A stretch of DNA of 64,000 bases. Source: a bacterium (lineage in GTDB: Bacteria > Chloroflexota > Dormibacteria > Aeolococcales > Bog-877). The DNA lies in assembly GCA_021785655.1 (NCBI GenBank), contig JAJYET010000001.1, forward strand, positions 1-64,000. The letters are read 5' to 3'. The notes under the pieces are model-generated. The model ran no database searches and was not told where the DNA came from. It was given only the letters and a program-made list of their open reading frames with translations. How positions within the stretch are numbered: position 1 is the stretch's first letter; the number at the start of each line of letters is the position of its first letter. Of the stretch, positions 41,942 to 50,479 are shown piece after piece. The translations under genes and the position numbers were made by a program.

Positions 41942-43129
41942 CTACCCGGGAAGGGAGCTCAACCAGTCCCGGATCTCCTCAGAGTGCTCCCCCAGCCCGG
42001 GGGCGGCGCGGCGATAGGTCACCGGCGTGCGGGAGAGTCCCATCGGGTCGGCGACCGCGCGGTCCGGAGCACAACCAGCGCGAGGAAGCTGGACGACCGG
42101 GGCCAGCCCGTAGCTTTCGGCGAGCGCCAGGGCCTCCCGCACATCGTTGACGGGCCCGCAGGGAATCCCCCGGCGGGAGAGCTCGGGGACCCACTCCGCA
42201 GCGTGGCGCCGGCGCAGCACCGCCTCCAGTTCCTGCCGGAGTTGGTCGCGATTGTTGACGCGCGCGGGATTGGTAGCGAAGCGAGGGTCATCGGCCAGCT
42301 GGTCCCGCTCGAGCACCGAGCAGAGCTCCCGGAACTGGCGATCATTGCCGACCGCCAGGGCCACCGGGCGGTCCATGGTCTCCAGGAGTTCGTACGGTGC
42401 CACGCTGGGGTGGCGGTTCCCCATCGGCTCGGGGACGACTCCGGCCAGGAGGACTGAAGCTGCCTGGTTGACCAGGGACGAGAGCAGCGTGGAGAGGAGG
42501 TTGAGTGAGACCAGCTGGCCACTTCCGCTCCGCTCGCGCTCCCGGAGGGCAGCCAGGACCGCCACCGCGCCGTGGAGCCCGGTGAGCACGTCCACCAGTG
42601 CCACCCCCGCCTTGGTCGGAGAGTCCGGCGCCGGCCCTGTGACGCTCATCAGGCCGCCCACGGCCTGGACCAGCAGGTCGTATCCGGGCAGGCCGCGGCC
42701 CTCTCCGGCACCGAAGCCACTGATCGAGCAGTAGATGAGATGGCGGTGACCTCGGGAGAGCTCCTCATAGCCGAGGCCGAGCCGCTCCATGGTCCCGGGC
42801 CGGAAGTTTTCGACCACCAGGTCGGCGTTGGCCACCAGCTTGCGCGCCACCGCCCGCTCGGCCTCCGCCCTCAGGTCCAGGACGAGTGAGCGCTTGTTGC
42901 GGTTCACGGAGAGGAAGTAGGTGCTGCGCCCCTCCGGGTCCCAGGGCGGGCCCCAGTGCCGGGCGTCATCGCCCCCGTCCGGGCGCTCCACCTTGACCAC
43001 GTCGGCACCGAGGTCGCCGAGCAGCATGGTGAGATAGGGGCCGGCCAGAACCCGGCTGAAGTCTGCCACCACCAGCCCGCTGAGGGGGCCCGCCTTCCCT
43101 TGGCCGACGTCCGGCTCCAACCGTGGCAC
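41942..43129 (-). CDS. CaiB/BaiF (family III) CoA-transferase
   Basis: About 395 aa from GTG 43129. VVADFSRVLAGPYLTMLLGDLGADVVKVE opens the domain, NRNKRSLVLDL follows, and the catalytic Asp lies in GLPGYDLLVQA. The segments VNDVREAL and PMGLSRTPVTYRRAAPGLGEHSEEI are typical. These enzymes move CoA between organic acids such as formyl, succinyl or carnitine esters; substrate unknown. The frame reaches ATG 43219, giving 30 more residues with no match, so the start is uncertain. It is divergent from thiM. Confidence 0.9.
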   Translation of the reverse strand: MPRLEPDVGQGKAGPLSGLVVADFSRVLAGPYLTMLLGDLGADVVKVERPDGGDDARHWGPPWDPEGRSTYFLSVNRNKRSLVLDLRAEAERAVARKLVANADLVVENFRPGTMERLGLGYEELSRGHRHLIYCSISGFGAGEGRGLPGYDLLVQAVGGLMSVTGPAPDSPTKAGVALVDVLTGLHGAVAVLAALRERERSGSGQLVSLNLLSTLLSSLVNQAASVLLAGVVPEPMGNRHPSVAPYELLETMDRPVALAVGNDRQFRELCSVLERDQLADDPRFATNPARVNNRDQLRQELEAVLRRRHAAEWVPELSRRGIPCGPVNDVREALALAESYGLAPVVQLPRAGCAPDRAVADPMGLSRTPVTYRRAAPGLGEHSEEIRDWLSSLPG

Positions 43130-43284
43130 CCGCCGACCTTGCTGGGAGCCGCCCGGCGCTGTCAAGGTGGCCGGGCGCGCCGAGCTGCCCCCCAGTTCCC
43201 GCCTGGCCCTCCGCCCCAAGAGGGGCCGCCGAGACCGAGCCGCGGCCGAGGCTGCCCGGAGCTCGGCGTAGGATGGGTGAGAAG

Positions 43285-43363
43285 TGACGCAGGGTGTCCG
43301 CCGGGTCGGACTGAGAGCACACCTGTGGAACCTGATCTAGCTAGCACTAGCGAAGGGACGTCA
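43285..43363 (+). promoter_or_regulatory. TPP riboswitch controlling thiM
   Basis: The plus strand has the THI-box hallmarks in order: AGGGTGTCC, CTGAGAG (43311-43317), ACCTGTGGAACCTGATC (43321-43337) and TAGCACTAGCGAAGGGA. TGACG (43285-43289) pairs with CGTCA (43359-43363) as P1. The Shine-Dalgarno-like AAGGGA (about 43353-43358) and the A of the thiM ATG lie inside the aptamer. Ligand binding should therefore block translation directly, with no separate expression platform. Confidence 0.9.
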
Positions 43364-44142
43364 TGACAGAACCCACCTGGGCCCCCTCCCTGCGAGCGGT
43401 GGCGACCGAGTCACCCCTGGTCCACTGTCTCACCAACATCGTGGTGGCCGGATTCACCGCCAACGTCCTGCTGGCCCTGGGGGCCTCACCGGCGATGGTC
43501 GAGAATGCCGAGGAGGCCGGTCCCTTCGCCGAGGTGGCCGGTGCCGTGCTGGTCAACCTGGGGACCCTGAGCGGCGAGCGGGAGGCGGCTATGCGCGCCG
43601 CCGCCGCGGCAGCGGAAGGCGCCTCGCGGCCCTGGGTTCTCGACCCCGTCGCCGTGGGGGCGCTCGAGCACCGCACCCTCCTGGCTCGGGAGCTGCTGGG
43701 TCACGGGCCCACGGTGATCCGGGGCAACGCCTCCGAGATCGCCAGTCTGGCCGGCGTGGCCGGTGCGGCGGGCCGTGGGGTCGACTCCAAAATGGGCTCG
43801 GGAGCGGCGGTCGGGGCGGCCAGGGAGCTGGCGAGGTCCAGTGGAGCCGTGGTAGCGGTGAGCGGCGCCGTCGACTACGTCACAGATGGCCGCCAGGTAT
43901 TGGAGGTCCCGGGGGGAGATGTCCTCATGACCAGGGTCACCGGTGTGGGGTGCGCCCTGGGGGCGGTGATGGCCGCGCTGCTGGCGGTGGTCTCGGACCC
44001 GCTCACCGCCGCCCGGGACGCTTCGGCCATCCTCAAGGAGGCTGGGAGCCGGGCGGCGTCCCCCCCACCCCCCGGGCCGGGGACCTTCGCGGTCCGCCTC
44101 CTCGACGCCCTGGGCTTGCTGGCCCTAGAGGCTGCCCCCTGA
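43363..44142 (+). CDS. thiM: Hydroxyethylthiazole kinase
   Basis: ThiM phosphorylates the thiazole moiety of thiamine for salvage. The 259-aa protein has PLVHCLTNIVVAGFTANVLL, ALGASPAM, LDPVAVGA, GNASEIASLAG and the catalytic TGVGC. It overlaps the TPP aptamer by the first base of its start codon. No other thi gene is adjacent. The end is Pro-rich and then hydrophobic, as in the family. Confidence 0.95.
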   Translation: MTEPTWAPSLRAVATESPLVHCLTNIVVAGFTANVLLALGASPAMVENAEEAGPFAEVAGAVLVNLGTLSGEREAAMRAAAAAAEGASRPWVLDPVAVGALEHRTLLARELLGHGPTVIRGNASEIASLAGVAGAAGRGVDSKMGSGAAVGAARELARSSGAVVAVSGAVDYVTDGRQVLEVPGGDVLMTRVTGVGCALGAVMAALLAVVSDPLTAARDASAILKEAGSRAASPPPPGPGTFAVRLLDALGLLALEAAP

Positions 44143-44277
44143 ACTGCTGACTCGCCGCCGGCCGGGGTGGACCGGCGTGGGCGCCTGGGGGCTCCTGGAG
44201 AAGGATGCGCCCGATGAGCGCCCCGGGGCGCTGGGCCCTCTGCCGCCGGCGCGGCTCGTGGTTCCCTGAGAGGCCTC

Positions 44278-44766
44278 ACGTTCAACCTTCCCAACCCTGT
44301 GAAGGAAGTGGCCAGCCGTGCGGTGGCCTCGGGCATGGTGGTGGTCGCGGCCCGCGCCCAGTCCTTGCAGCCGCCTTGGGTCAGCGCCATCCTCGGCGTG
44401 CCGCTATCTGGCCGATGTGTCCACCGGCCCGAGGGTCAGCCCCCTGGGACGGGTGGCGGCGCGCTTGCTCGCCCCTCGACTCAGCGCCTCACCCGGCCCG
44501 TACCCGGGCCTCCCAAGCTCTTCGCCCAGGGGATCGGGGCTCTGCTCACGGTGGCGGCGACGGGCGCCTGGTTCGGCTTCCACCCCGCCCCGGCCGCCTA
44601 AGCGCTGCTGGCCGTACTCCTGACCGCCGCCTCTCTGGAGGCGGCCCTCGCCTTCTGCCTCGGCTGCGGGGTGCTCTCCGGGATGATGGCCAGGGGGTTG
44701 ATCCCCGCCTCGGTCTGCGCCTCCTGCATGGACATCAGCCGCCGCCGACGTCCCACCGACGCCTAG
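44278..44766 (+). pseudogene. Broken DUF4395 membrane protein gene
   Basis: The DUF4395 family signature can be followed across frames. FNLPNPVKEVASRAVASG reads in the first frame, then a shift near 44396 to TGPRVSPLGRVAARLLAPRL. A return near 44490 gives VPGPPKLFAQGIGALL. A TAA stop at 44599-44601 interrupts before LEAALAFCLGCGVLS and GLIPASVCASC. All conserved blocks, including the Cys pairs, remain, so decay seems recent. Intact members are small membrane proteins often linked to thioredoxin-like or rhodanese genes. The 44143-44277 stretch upstream has no clear gene. Confidence 0.82.
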
Positions 44767-44851
44767 GGGCTCCATCCCGAACCCGCGCTGCAGTGGCCGA
44801 AGCCGGACGGACGCGATCGCCCGGCTCGTCTTGGCCCTAAGATCCTAGGAC

Positions 44852-46459
44852 GTGCAGGAGGAGATCAAGCTTCGCATTGGGAACCTGGCCAAGGCCGTGC
44901 TGGTCACCGGCCAGGCCTATCAGGATCCCAAGGATGCGCTCAACGAGTTCGTCTCCAACGCCGCCGACGCCTACCTGGCGGCGGATCGAAGGGGGGGCCG
45001 GATCACCGTGGTTCTGCGACGCCAGGGCCGCCATCCCCTGATCGCGGTGGATGACAGCGGTCCCGGGATGGACGTGGACCAGCTGCGCAGGGTAGCCCGG
45101 AGCCTGTTCGAATCTCAGAAGGAGGGAGACCCTCGCACCCTGGGCGAGAAGGCCATCGGCCTGCTGGCCTTCCAGCAGCTGGGCGGCCGCTGCGACGTGG
45201 TGACCAGACCGGAGGCAGGGGATCAGACCCACTGCCTGCACCTGGATCGAGGCAGCACCACCGCCAAACTGGAGCTCACGGAGCGACGCCGGGCCAGGGT
45301 GGCCCCCGGCACCACGGTGTACCTCGGGGACCTGGATCCCGACGCCGTGCGGGGGATCACCCTCCGGAAGTTGGTCGACTACCTGCAGCGGCGCCGCGGG
45401 GCGGCGATGGAGCGTGGGGACTACAGCATCGAGGTGGTGCAGGGGACCCAGTCCGAGGTGGTGACACCGTTTCCGCCGGACGGGGTGCGCCTGCCAATAC
45501 CGCCGCGGTCAACTCTCCTCGGCCGCGTGGAGTTCTCCCTCCAGGTGGCGCCCAGTCCCGACCACCATCGGCGCGTCGCCGTGGTGGGGAGGGCGGGCAC
45601 CACGATCATCGACGACATTTCCGACCTCGACGACTTCCACGGGCCACCCTGGAACAGTGACCAGGTGGCGGGGAGAATCACCTTCGAGCGCCTGCTCCAA
45701 ACCGCCGGGCGCCGGGGAATCCTCCTGGATCGGGAGGTCTACCCGGTCTTCCGCAGCGCCGTGCGGGAGGTGGAGCCGATGGTGGCCGCCACCCTCAGCC
45801 GGCTGGCGGAGGAGACCGATCGGGATCTCAGCGACCGGGTGTCCGAGGCGGTCCGGAGGATCTTCAGCCGGGTGCTGCGCGAGCTGAGTGACCTGGAGAA
45901 CCCTATGCGCAGCTGGATGGGAAGCGACGAGGGCGCCGGGGCGGAGCTGCAGCTCGCGGCGGACGAGGAAGGCGAGGACCCCGACACCGGCGAGGAGAGG
46001 TGGCCCGGGTCGGAGGAGCGACCCATCTCACTCCAGCCGTTGACGCGGCCCAACCACCCCCCGGAGCCGCCGGGGTTTCCCAACAGCGGCTCCAGCGCGG
46101 AACGGCAGCGGTCGCGGCACCTGCCAACGGTGATCCCCGATCCGGCTCCCGGAGCCAACCGGAGCCGTTTCGACCCCGCGGGCGGCACCGTGCTCTACAA
46201 CCAGAGCCACCCCGACTTCCTCATGGTGCGGGGAGACGAGACGGCCCTCCTGGACTATCTGTCCACTCTGGTGGCCAAGGAATACGTCCTCTACAACCAT
46301 CCCCGGGCGGCGCCGGAGGAGCTGGCCGAGGAGCTCGTGCGCATGCTGGTCCGGGTGCGCCGCCACCTTCTGCGCAGCGGCGCGGTGGGGCGCCGTCGAG
46401 GCACCGGAACGGGCCGTCACCGCGATCAGGGCGAGCGATTCCGCGCGGCGGAGCCGTGA
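44852..46459 (+). CDS. GHKL-type (HSP90-like) ATPase of unknown function
   Basis: This 535-aa protein has an N-terminal Bergerat ATP-binding fold: NEFVSNAADAY (N box), AVDDSGPGMD (G1 box) and LGEKAIGLLAFQQLG (G2). A middle domain (about 150-330) is followed by an acidic, Pro-rich linker (about 365-440). A C-terminal helical segment opens with LYNQSHPDF and ends in basic residues. It is not HtpG, MutL or GyrB in layout, though its ATPase core is HSP90-like. It stands alone, between a pseudogene and a peptidase. It starts at GTG with a weak ribosome site. A chaperone or stress/defence role is only speculation. Confidence 0.72.
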   Translation: MQEEIKLRIGNLAKAVLVTGQAYQDPKDALNEFVSNAADAYLAADRRGGRITVVLRRQGRHPLIAVDDSGPGMDVDQLRRVARSLFESQKEGDPRTLGEKAIGLLAFQQLGGRCDVVTRPEAGDQTHCLHLDRGSTTAKLELTERRRARVAPGTTVYLGDLDPDAVRGITLRKLVDYLQRRRGAAMERGDYSIEVVQGTQSEVVTPFPPDGVRLPIPPRSTLLGRVEFSLQVAPSPDHHRRVAVVGRAGTTIIDDISDLDDFHGPPWNSDQVAGRITFERLLQTAGRRGILLDREVYPVFRSAVREVEPMVAATLSRLAEETDRDLSDRVSEAVRRIFSRVLRELSDLENPMRSWMGSDEGAGAELQLAADEEGEDPDTGEERWPGSEERPISLQPLTRPNHPPEPPGFPNSGSSAERQRSRHLPTVIPDPAPGANRSRFDPAGGTVLYNQSHPDFLMVRGDETALLDYLSTLVAKEYVLYNHPRAAPEELAEELVRMLVRVRRHLLRSGAVGRRRGTGTGRHRDQGERFRAAEP

Positions 46460-46514
46460 CCCGGCGCCCCAGGATGGCAGCTCCCGACGCGAAACCGCGG
46501 CTCCCTGCGGCAAG

Positions 46515-47585
46515 GTGGGCGACGACTTGAGCAACCCCCTTTCATACCTCGATTCGACGGGCCTCCCTGACCGCCTCAGCGGCGGTGCCCGCCGGCTGCC
46601 GATCGAGACGCCCTCCGGACGCCACTTCGTCTGGACCAAACGCATCGGGAACAACCCCGAGCTAAAGGTTCTGCTCCTGCACGGAGGGCCCGGCTCCACG
46701 CACGAGTACCTGGAGGCCTTCGACAGCTTCCTCCCCTCAGCCGGCATCCAGTACTACTACTACGACCAGCTGGGGTCTGGGCACAGCGACCACCCCAATG
46801 TCCCGGAGCTGTGGCGACTCGAGCGCTTCGTGGACGAGGTCGAACAGGTGCGCCAGGGCCTGGGCCTCTCCCCTCAGAACTTCGTCCTCTACGGGCAATC
46901 CTGGGGCGGGATCCTGGCCATCGAGTACGCGCTCACCCACCCCGAGGAGCTGCGCGGCCTGGTGATATCCAACATGATGGCCAGCGCCCCCGCGTACTCG
47001 GCCTACGCCGAGTCAGTGCTCGCCCCGCAGATGGACCAGGGGGCGCTGGCCGAGATCCGCGCATTGGAGGCGGCCCACGACACCGACAACCCAAGGTATC
47101 TGGAGCTGCTGATGCCGCAGCACTACGAGCGCCACGTGCTGCGCATGCCCGGCCAGGAGTGGCCCGATCCGGTCCAGCGCAGCTTCAGCCACATCAACCC
47201 CGCGATCTACGTCCCGATGCAGGGTCCTAGCGAGTTGGGCATGAGCCCCGAGGCCACCCTGGCCGACTGGGACCGGGTCGCCGACCTGGGAAGGATCGAC
47301 ATCCCGACTCTGGTCATGGGTGCGGAGCACGACACCATGGACCCCGACCACTTGCGGAAGATGGCACAGCTCCTTCCCCAGGGACGCTATCATCACTGCC
47401 CCCAAGGCAGCCACCTGGCCCTGTACGACGACCAGGAGGTGTATTTCGCGGGACTGATCGACTTCCTGACCGGCCTGGCCCATGCCCCGGCTCGGAGCCG
47501 GAAGCCCGAGCGGCGCACCGATGCACCGCGTCCGAGCGGCAGCTCGGGCCGCCGCCGTGGCCAGGACCTCGGGTGCCGCCGATAG
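46515..47585 (+). CDS. Proline iminopeptidase-like S33 alpha/beta hydrolase
   Basis: This 356-aa protein has the S33 layout: LLLHGGPGSTHEYLEAF (oxyanion hole), YYDQLGSGHSD, the nucleophile Ser in YGQSWGG, Asp in GAEHDTMDP and His in PQGSHLALYDD. This is the pattern of proline-specific aminopeptidases. The last 35 residues are basic and disordered. The GTG start is 55 nt past the GHKL gene. It has no signal peptide, so it is probably cytosolic. Confidence 0.9.
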   Translation: MGDDLSNPLSYLDSTGLPDRLSGGARRLPIETPSGRHFVWTKRIGNNPELKVLLLHGGPGSTHEYLEAFDSFLPSAGIQYYYYDQLGSGHSDHPNVPELWRLERFVDEVEQVRQGLGLSPQNFVLYGQSWGGILAIEYALTHPEELRGLVISNMMASAPAYSAYAESVLAPQMDQGALAEIRALEAAHDTDNPRYLELLMPQHYERHVLRMPGQEWPDPVQRSFSHINPAIYVPMQGPSELGMSPEATLADWDRVADLGRIDIPTLVMGAEHDTMDPDHLRKMAQLLPQGRYHHCPQGSHLALYDDQEVYFAGLIDFLTGLAHAPARSRKPERRTDAPRPSGSSGRRRGQDLGCRR

Positions 47586-48506
47586 AGCCCACCACCGGCG
47601 GCGCTGGGCACGGAATAGTCATCGGTGCTAGAACGACCCGGGCTCGGCTCCGCTCCCGTGGTTGGAGTCAGGATGGTGGCGCCCCTCCGCGCTGACACCT
47701 GACCGGCGTGACGAAGTCCGCGTGGCGCCCCCCAGTGAGCACTTCGCCGCGGAGAATCCCGACGATTCCCTACCTGATCTGGATGGGCGTCATCTACCCG
47801 CCGGTGATATTGGGGGCAACCCTGCTGCTGGAGAAGTTGATCTTCGGGCAGCGGCTGTGGATGCTGGGGTGCGGGGTCGGCGCGCGTATCGGGCTGGCGG
47901 CTGCCATCGGCGTCCCTCGACTCTGGGTTGGCAGGCTTCCCACGGTGTGGAGCGAGGAGCCCCACCAGAACTCAGATTGTGACATCCGCCTGAGGTCGGA
48001 GCCGTTTGGAGTCCATCCCCCGTCGGGCCAGTCGCCATTCGCTGTCGGCAAGGCTGGCAACCACCCCAAGTGCCGGGAACGGTTCACCGGTCAAGCCCCT
48101 GGTCGCGGTATGCCACCTCGGAACCGTGAGAGAGCCGCGCCGGGCACGCAAGCCGTGCCGGCAGATCCCTGCCTAGGGTCACACGGAGAATGGAAGGACC
48201 GCCAAGTGGCAGCCCGACGGCGACCCATTGGGGGCGCCCACGGCGAGCCCTCACCCGGCTCGAGCCACCGCCCGGGGCCCCGGGGCGGGGCGCCGCCAGG
48301 GCGGCGTCCCACCTGGCACGCCCGAGCAACTTGCCTTGGCGCATCCCGGTGGTGACTGCCGCGGCGGGCGCCTCTTCGCCATGGTCCGCGACTTGAAGAC
48401 GTTGACGAGCCGGCACTGTGACCGGCGGATGGCGAGCGTCTCGCGAGGCATGCCACGGGTGCCTGATGAATCGTAACCGCGGCGAACCAGCACTCGTTTC
48501 GTTGGG
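47586..48506. other. Gene-poor stretch, possible degraded coding remnant
   Basis: No convincing gene is seen over about 920 nt. One plus-strand segment (about 47768-47920) encodes a hydrophobic stretch (YLIWMGVIYPPVILGATLLL, then WMLGCGVGARIGLAAAIG) that looks like a two-helix piece of a membrane protein. The frame continues into non-protein-like sequence. I read it as a remnant. The rest, 47.95-48.5 kb, shows nothing I recognise. Confidence 0.4.
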
Positions 48507-49736
48507 GTGGCCAGGCTCCCGGTGCTGGCGATCGCTCTCCTGGCTGTCGCCTCATCCGCCGCCGCCTGCGCACGCACCGTGCCCCAGCACGGTAACCCGG
48601 CATCCCCACGGACAGGCATGCCGTCGCCACGTCCACCCAGCAAGGGAACTCCACCCCCGCCCGGTCAGCCGATCGGAGGAGCCAGCCTCTGGGTCGCTGA
48701 CCTCAGTTGGGTGAGCGACCAGGACGGCTGGGCGATCGGAACCGCCAACAGGTGCGCTGCCTCCCCGACCTCTTCCACCAGCTGCACCGAGGTCCTCCGC
48801 ACGACCGATGGCGGAGCGCGGTGGACCCTGCTGGGAACGATTACCACTCCGCGAGGCGAGGTGCTCAATCAGATCAAGTTCGCCAACTCTGAAGTGGGAT
48901 ACGCCTTCGTCGCCAACGGACAGTCAGCGGCTTACATGACGCTCAATGGAGGCCACTCCTGGCAATTGATGCCGGGACCCCCCGTCGCGGATCTCAAGGT
49001 GTTAAGCGGGGCCATCGTGGCGGTGCGGTTCGACCACAGCGGCTGCCCCGGACCTTGCAACTGGAGCATAGACACGGCACCCATCGGAAGCGCCAATTGG
49101 CGGACCGTCATCGCCCCTCCCGGAAACCGCGTCAACCACGGCGATGCGGTCTTGGTAACCCAGGGACCAGCCAGCATCTACGCCGCATTCCCCTCCAATC
49201 CGGCGCAGGGGATCGGCCCGCCCGATGACCAGTTCCTCACCTCCCAAGACGCGGGCGCTAACTGGAGCCAAACCGGGAGCCCGTGCCGCCAAGGTGGAGT
49301 CGCCGAGGGACTGACGATCGCCGTCGCGGCGGCTCCGGACGAAGTAGTGGGCGTCCTGTGCCTCGAAAGCCCGAGCCAGCTGGCCGTATACGTCCGAATC
49401 TCCACCGATGGAGGGCTTACCTTCGGTCCACCTCGGGCCGTGCCAGGCGGTAGTGGCTTTTCCCAGCTCGCCATTACCAGCGCCAGCACTCTCTTTGTTG
49501 GCAACGCCGTCATCGGTGGCACCGGAACCTACGGCTATCGGTTGATGGGGTCTTTCAATGGTGGGCTCGCTTGGAGCACCGTGGCCTCGCAGACTGCGGC
49601 CCTGCCTGGTCCAGGGGCAGCTCCCGGTGACTTTCTAGGATTCGAGGACGCAAGTCACGGGCGCTGGATCGGTGGCGCGAGCTCGCTGTGGACCACCCGT
49701 GACGGCGGCAGAATTTGGTCCGAGTCCGCCTTCTGA
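48507..49736 (+). CDS. Lipoprotein with BNR/Ycf48-like beta-propeller
   Basis: This 409-aa protein starts at GTG with a signal peptide VLAIALLAVASSAAAC; Cys21 is a probable lipid-anchor site. Repeated Asp-box-like motifs follow: TTDGGARWTLLG, TLNGGHSWQLM, SQDAGANWSQTG, STDGGLTFGPP, SFNGGLAWSTV and TTRDGGRIWSES. That is about six blades of a sialidase/Ycf48-type propeller. There are several extra Cys pairs. It is exported and bound to the membrane; ligand and function are unknown. It lies in the region of decaying genes but appears intact. Confidence 0.82.
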   Translation: MARLPVLAIALLAVASSAAACARTVPQHGNPASPRTGMPSPRPPSKGTPPPPGQPIGGASLWVADLSWVSDQDGWAIGTANRCAASPTSSTSCTEVLRTTDGGARWTLLGTITTPRGEVLNQIKFANSEVGYAFVANGQSAAYMTLNGGHSWQLMPGPPVADLKVLSGAIVAVRFDHSGCPGPCNWSIDTAPIGSANWRTVIAPPGNRVNHGDAVLVTQGPASIYAAFPSNPAQGIGPPDDQFLTSQDAGANWSQTGSPCRQGGVAEGLTIAVAAAPDEVVGVLCLESPSQLAVYVRISTDGGLTFGPPRAVPGGSGFSQLAITSASTLFVGNAVIGGTGTYGYRLMGSFNGGLAWSTVASQTAALPGPGAAPGDFLGFEDASHGRWIGGASSLWTTRDGGRIWSESAF

Positions 49737-49929
49737 CCGGAGGACCGCCGCAAGGATCGATCCACGCTCGGTATTGGTCCCACCCATGTTGATCGAGAGG
49801 GTCTCCCGCTGACCGCGGCAAGCTGCCCGGTCCCGAGAGGATGGGTGGCCAAGGAAACGAAAGGGAGCTGGCATTGACCGGGGCCCCCGGGACAGGTCCA
49901 GCTGGTACGAGAGTTCCCAGTAGCCCCGA

Positions 49930-50200
49930 GAGGGGCAAGAGGCAGCTCGCTCAGCCCGGGGTTGCGGCGGATGGTCGACCGAGTCGGCAGCCAGGAGCCC
50001 TTCTCCCATTGAAGTGAAGACTTGGCCGAACTGGCCGGGCTCCATCTGACCAGCAAGCGGGCGGAGCGCAGCTCCGAAGCCGACTGGGCCAAGATCGGCC
50101 GAGCGGCCATCGAACCTCACTCGGAGGCCGTGATCTCGGGCAAGGTGGGAGTACTGACCAAAGTGAAGTCGCTTCCGGTGCTCGGACGCGGTGGAACCAG
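49930..50200 (+). pseudogene. ISKra4-like transposase remnant
   Basis: In one plus-strand frame, SSLSPGLRRMVDRVGSQEPF is followed by a TGA stop (about 50009-50011). Then SEDLAELAGLHLTSKRAERS continues with SEADWAKIGRAAIEPHS. This matches the conserved central region of ISKra4-family transposases (LSPGLRRLVAR...LAELAG-LT-KRVER-AEADG). Neither end of the element nor terminal repeats could be found. The rest of 49737-50291 holds no gene. It lies about 90 nt from tRNA-Cys. Confidence 0.6.
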
Positions 50201-50291
50201 TCGAGGCACATTGGCACCTAAATTGGCACCAGCAACGGCACCTGTCTCTCCTGGCCAGGATCTTCGGCCACCGTCCGGATGTCAGATCTGC

Positions 50292-50365
50292 TGGAGGCGA
50301 CTCCGGGAATTGAACCCGGGATCGCGGTTTTGCAGACCGCTGCCTTACCACTTGGCTAAGTCGCC
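50292..50365 (-). tRNA. tRNA-Cys (GCA)
   Basis: Acceptor arms GGCGACT and AGTCGCC pair, with CCA encoded (50292-50294) and U73 as expected for cysteine. The anticodon loop CTGCAAA gives GCA. The T-arm CCGGGTTCAATTCCCGG is normal. It is 74 nt including CCA. Confidence 0.96.
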
Positions 50366-50479
50366 CAGACCCGAATTCATTGTACCCGCCAAAGCGTCCC
50401 TCGCCCCTTCCCTGGGGCCAGCGCGCCTGCACTCCGCCGATGGGACAGCGGTGCCCGCCTGGCATCCGCGATCGCTGGC

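Noticed and set aside
41069-42457. 462-codon plus-strand frame over the aldo/keto reductase and CoA-transferase genes
   Set aside because: It spans two genes on the other strand and is a composition artefact.
49635-50465. 276-codon minus-strand frame near tRNA-Cys
   Set aside because: It covers the antisense of a transposase remnant and the tRNA itself, and has no protein-like pattern.
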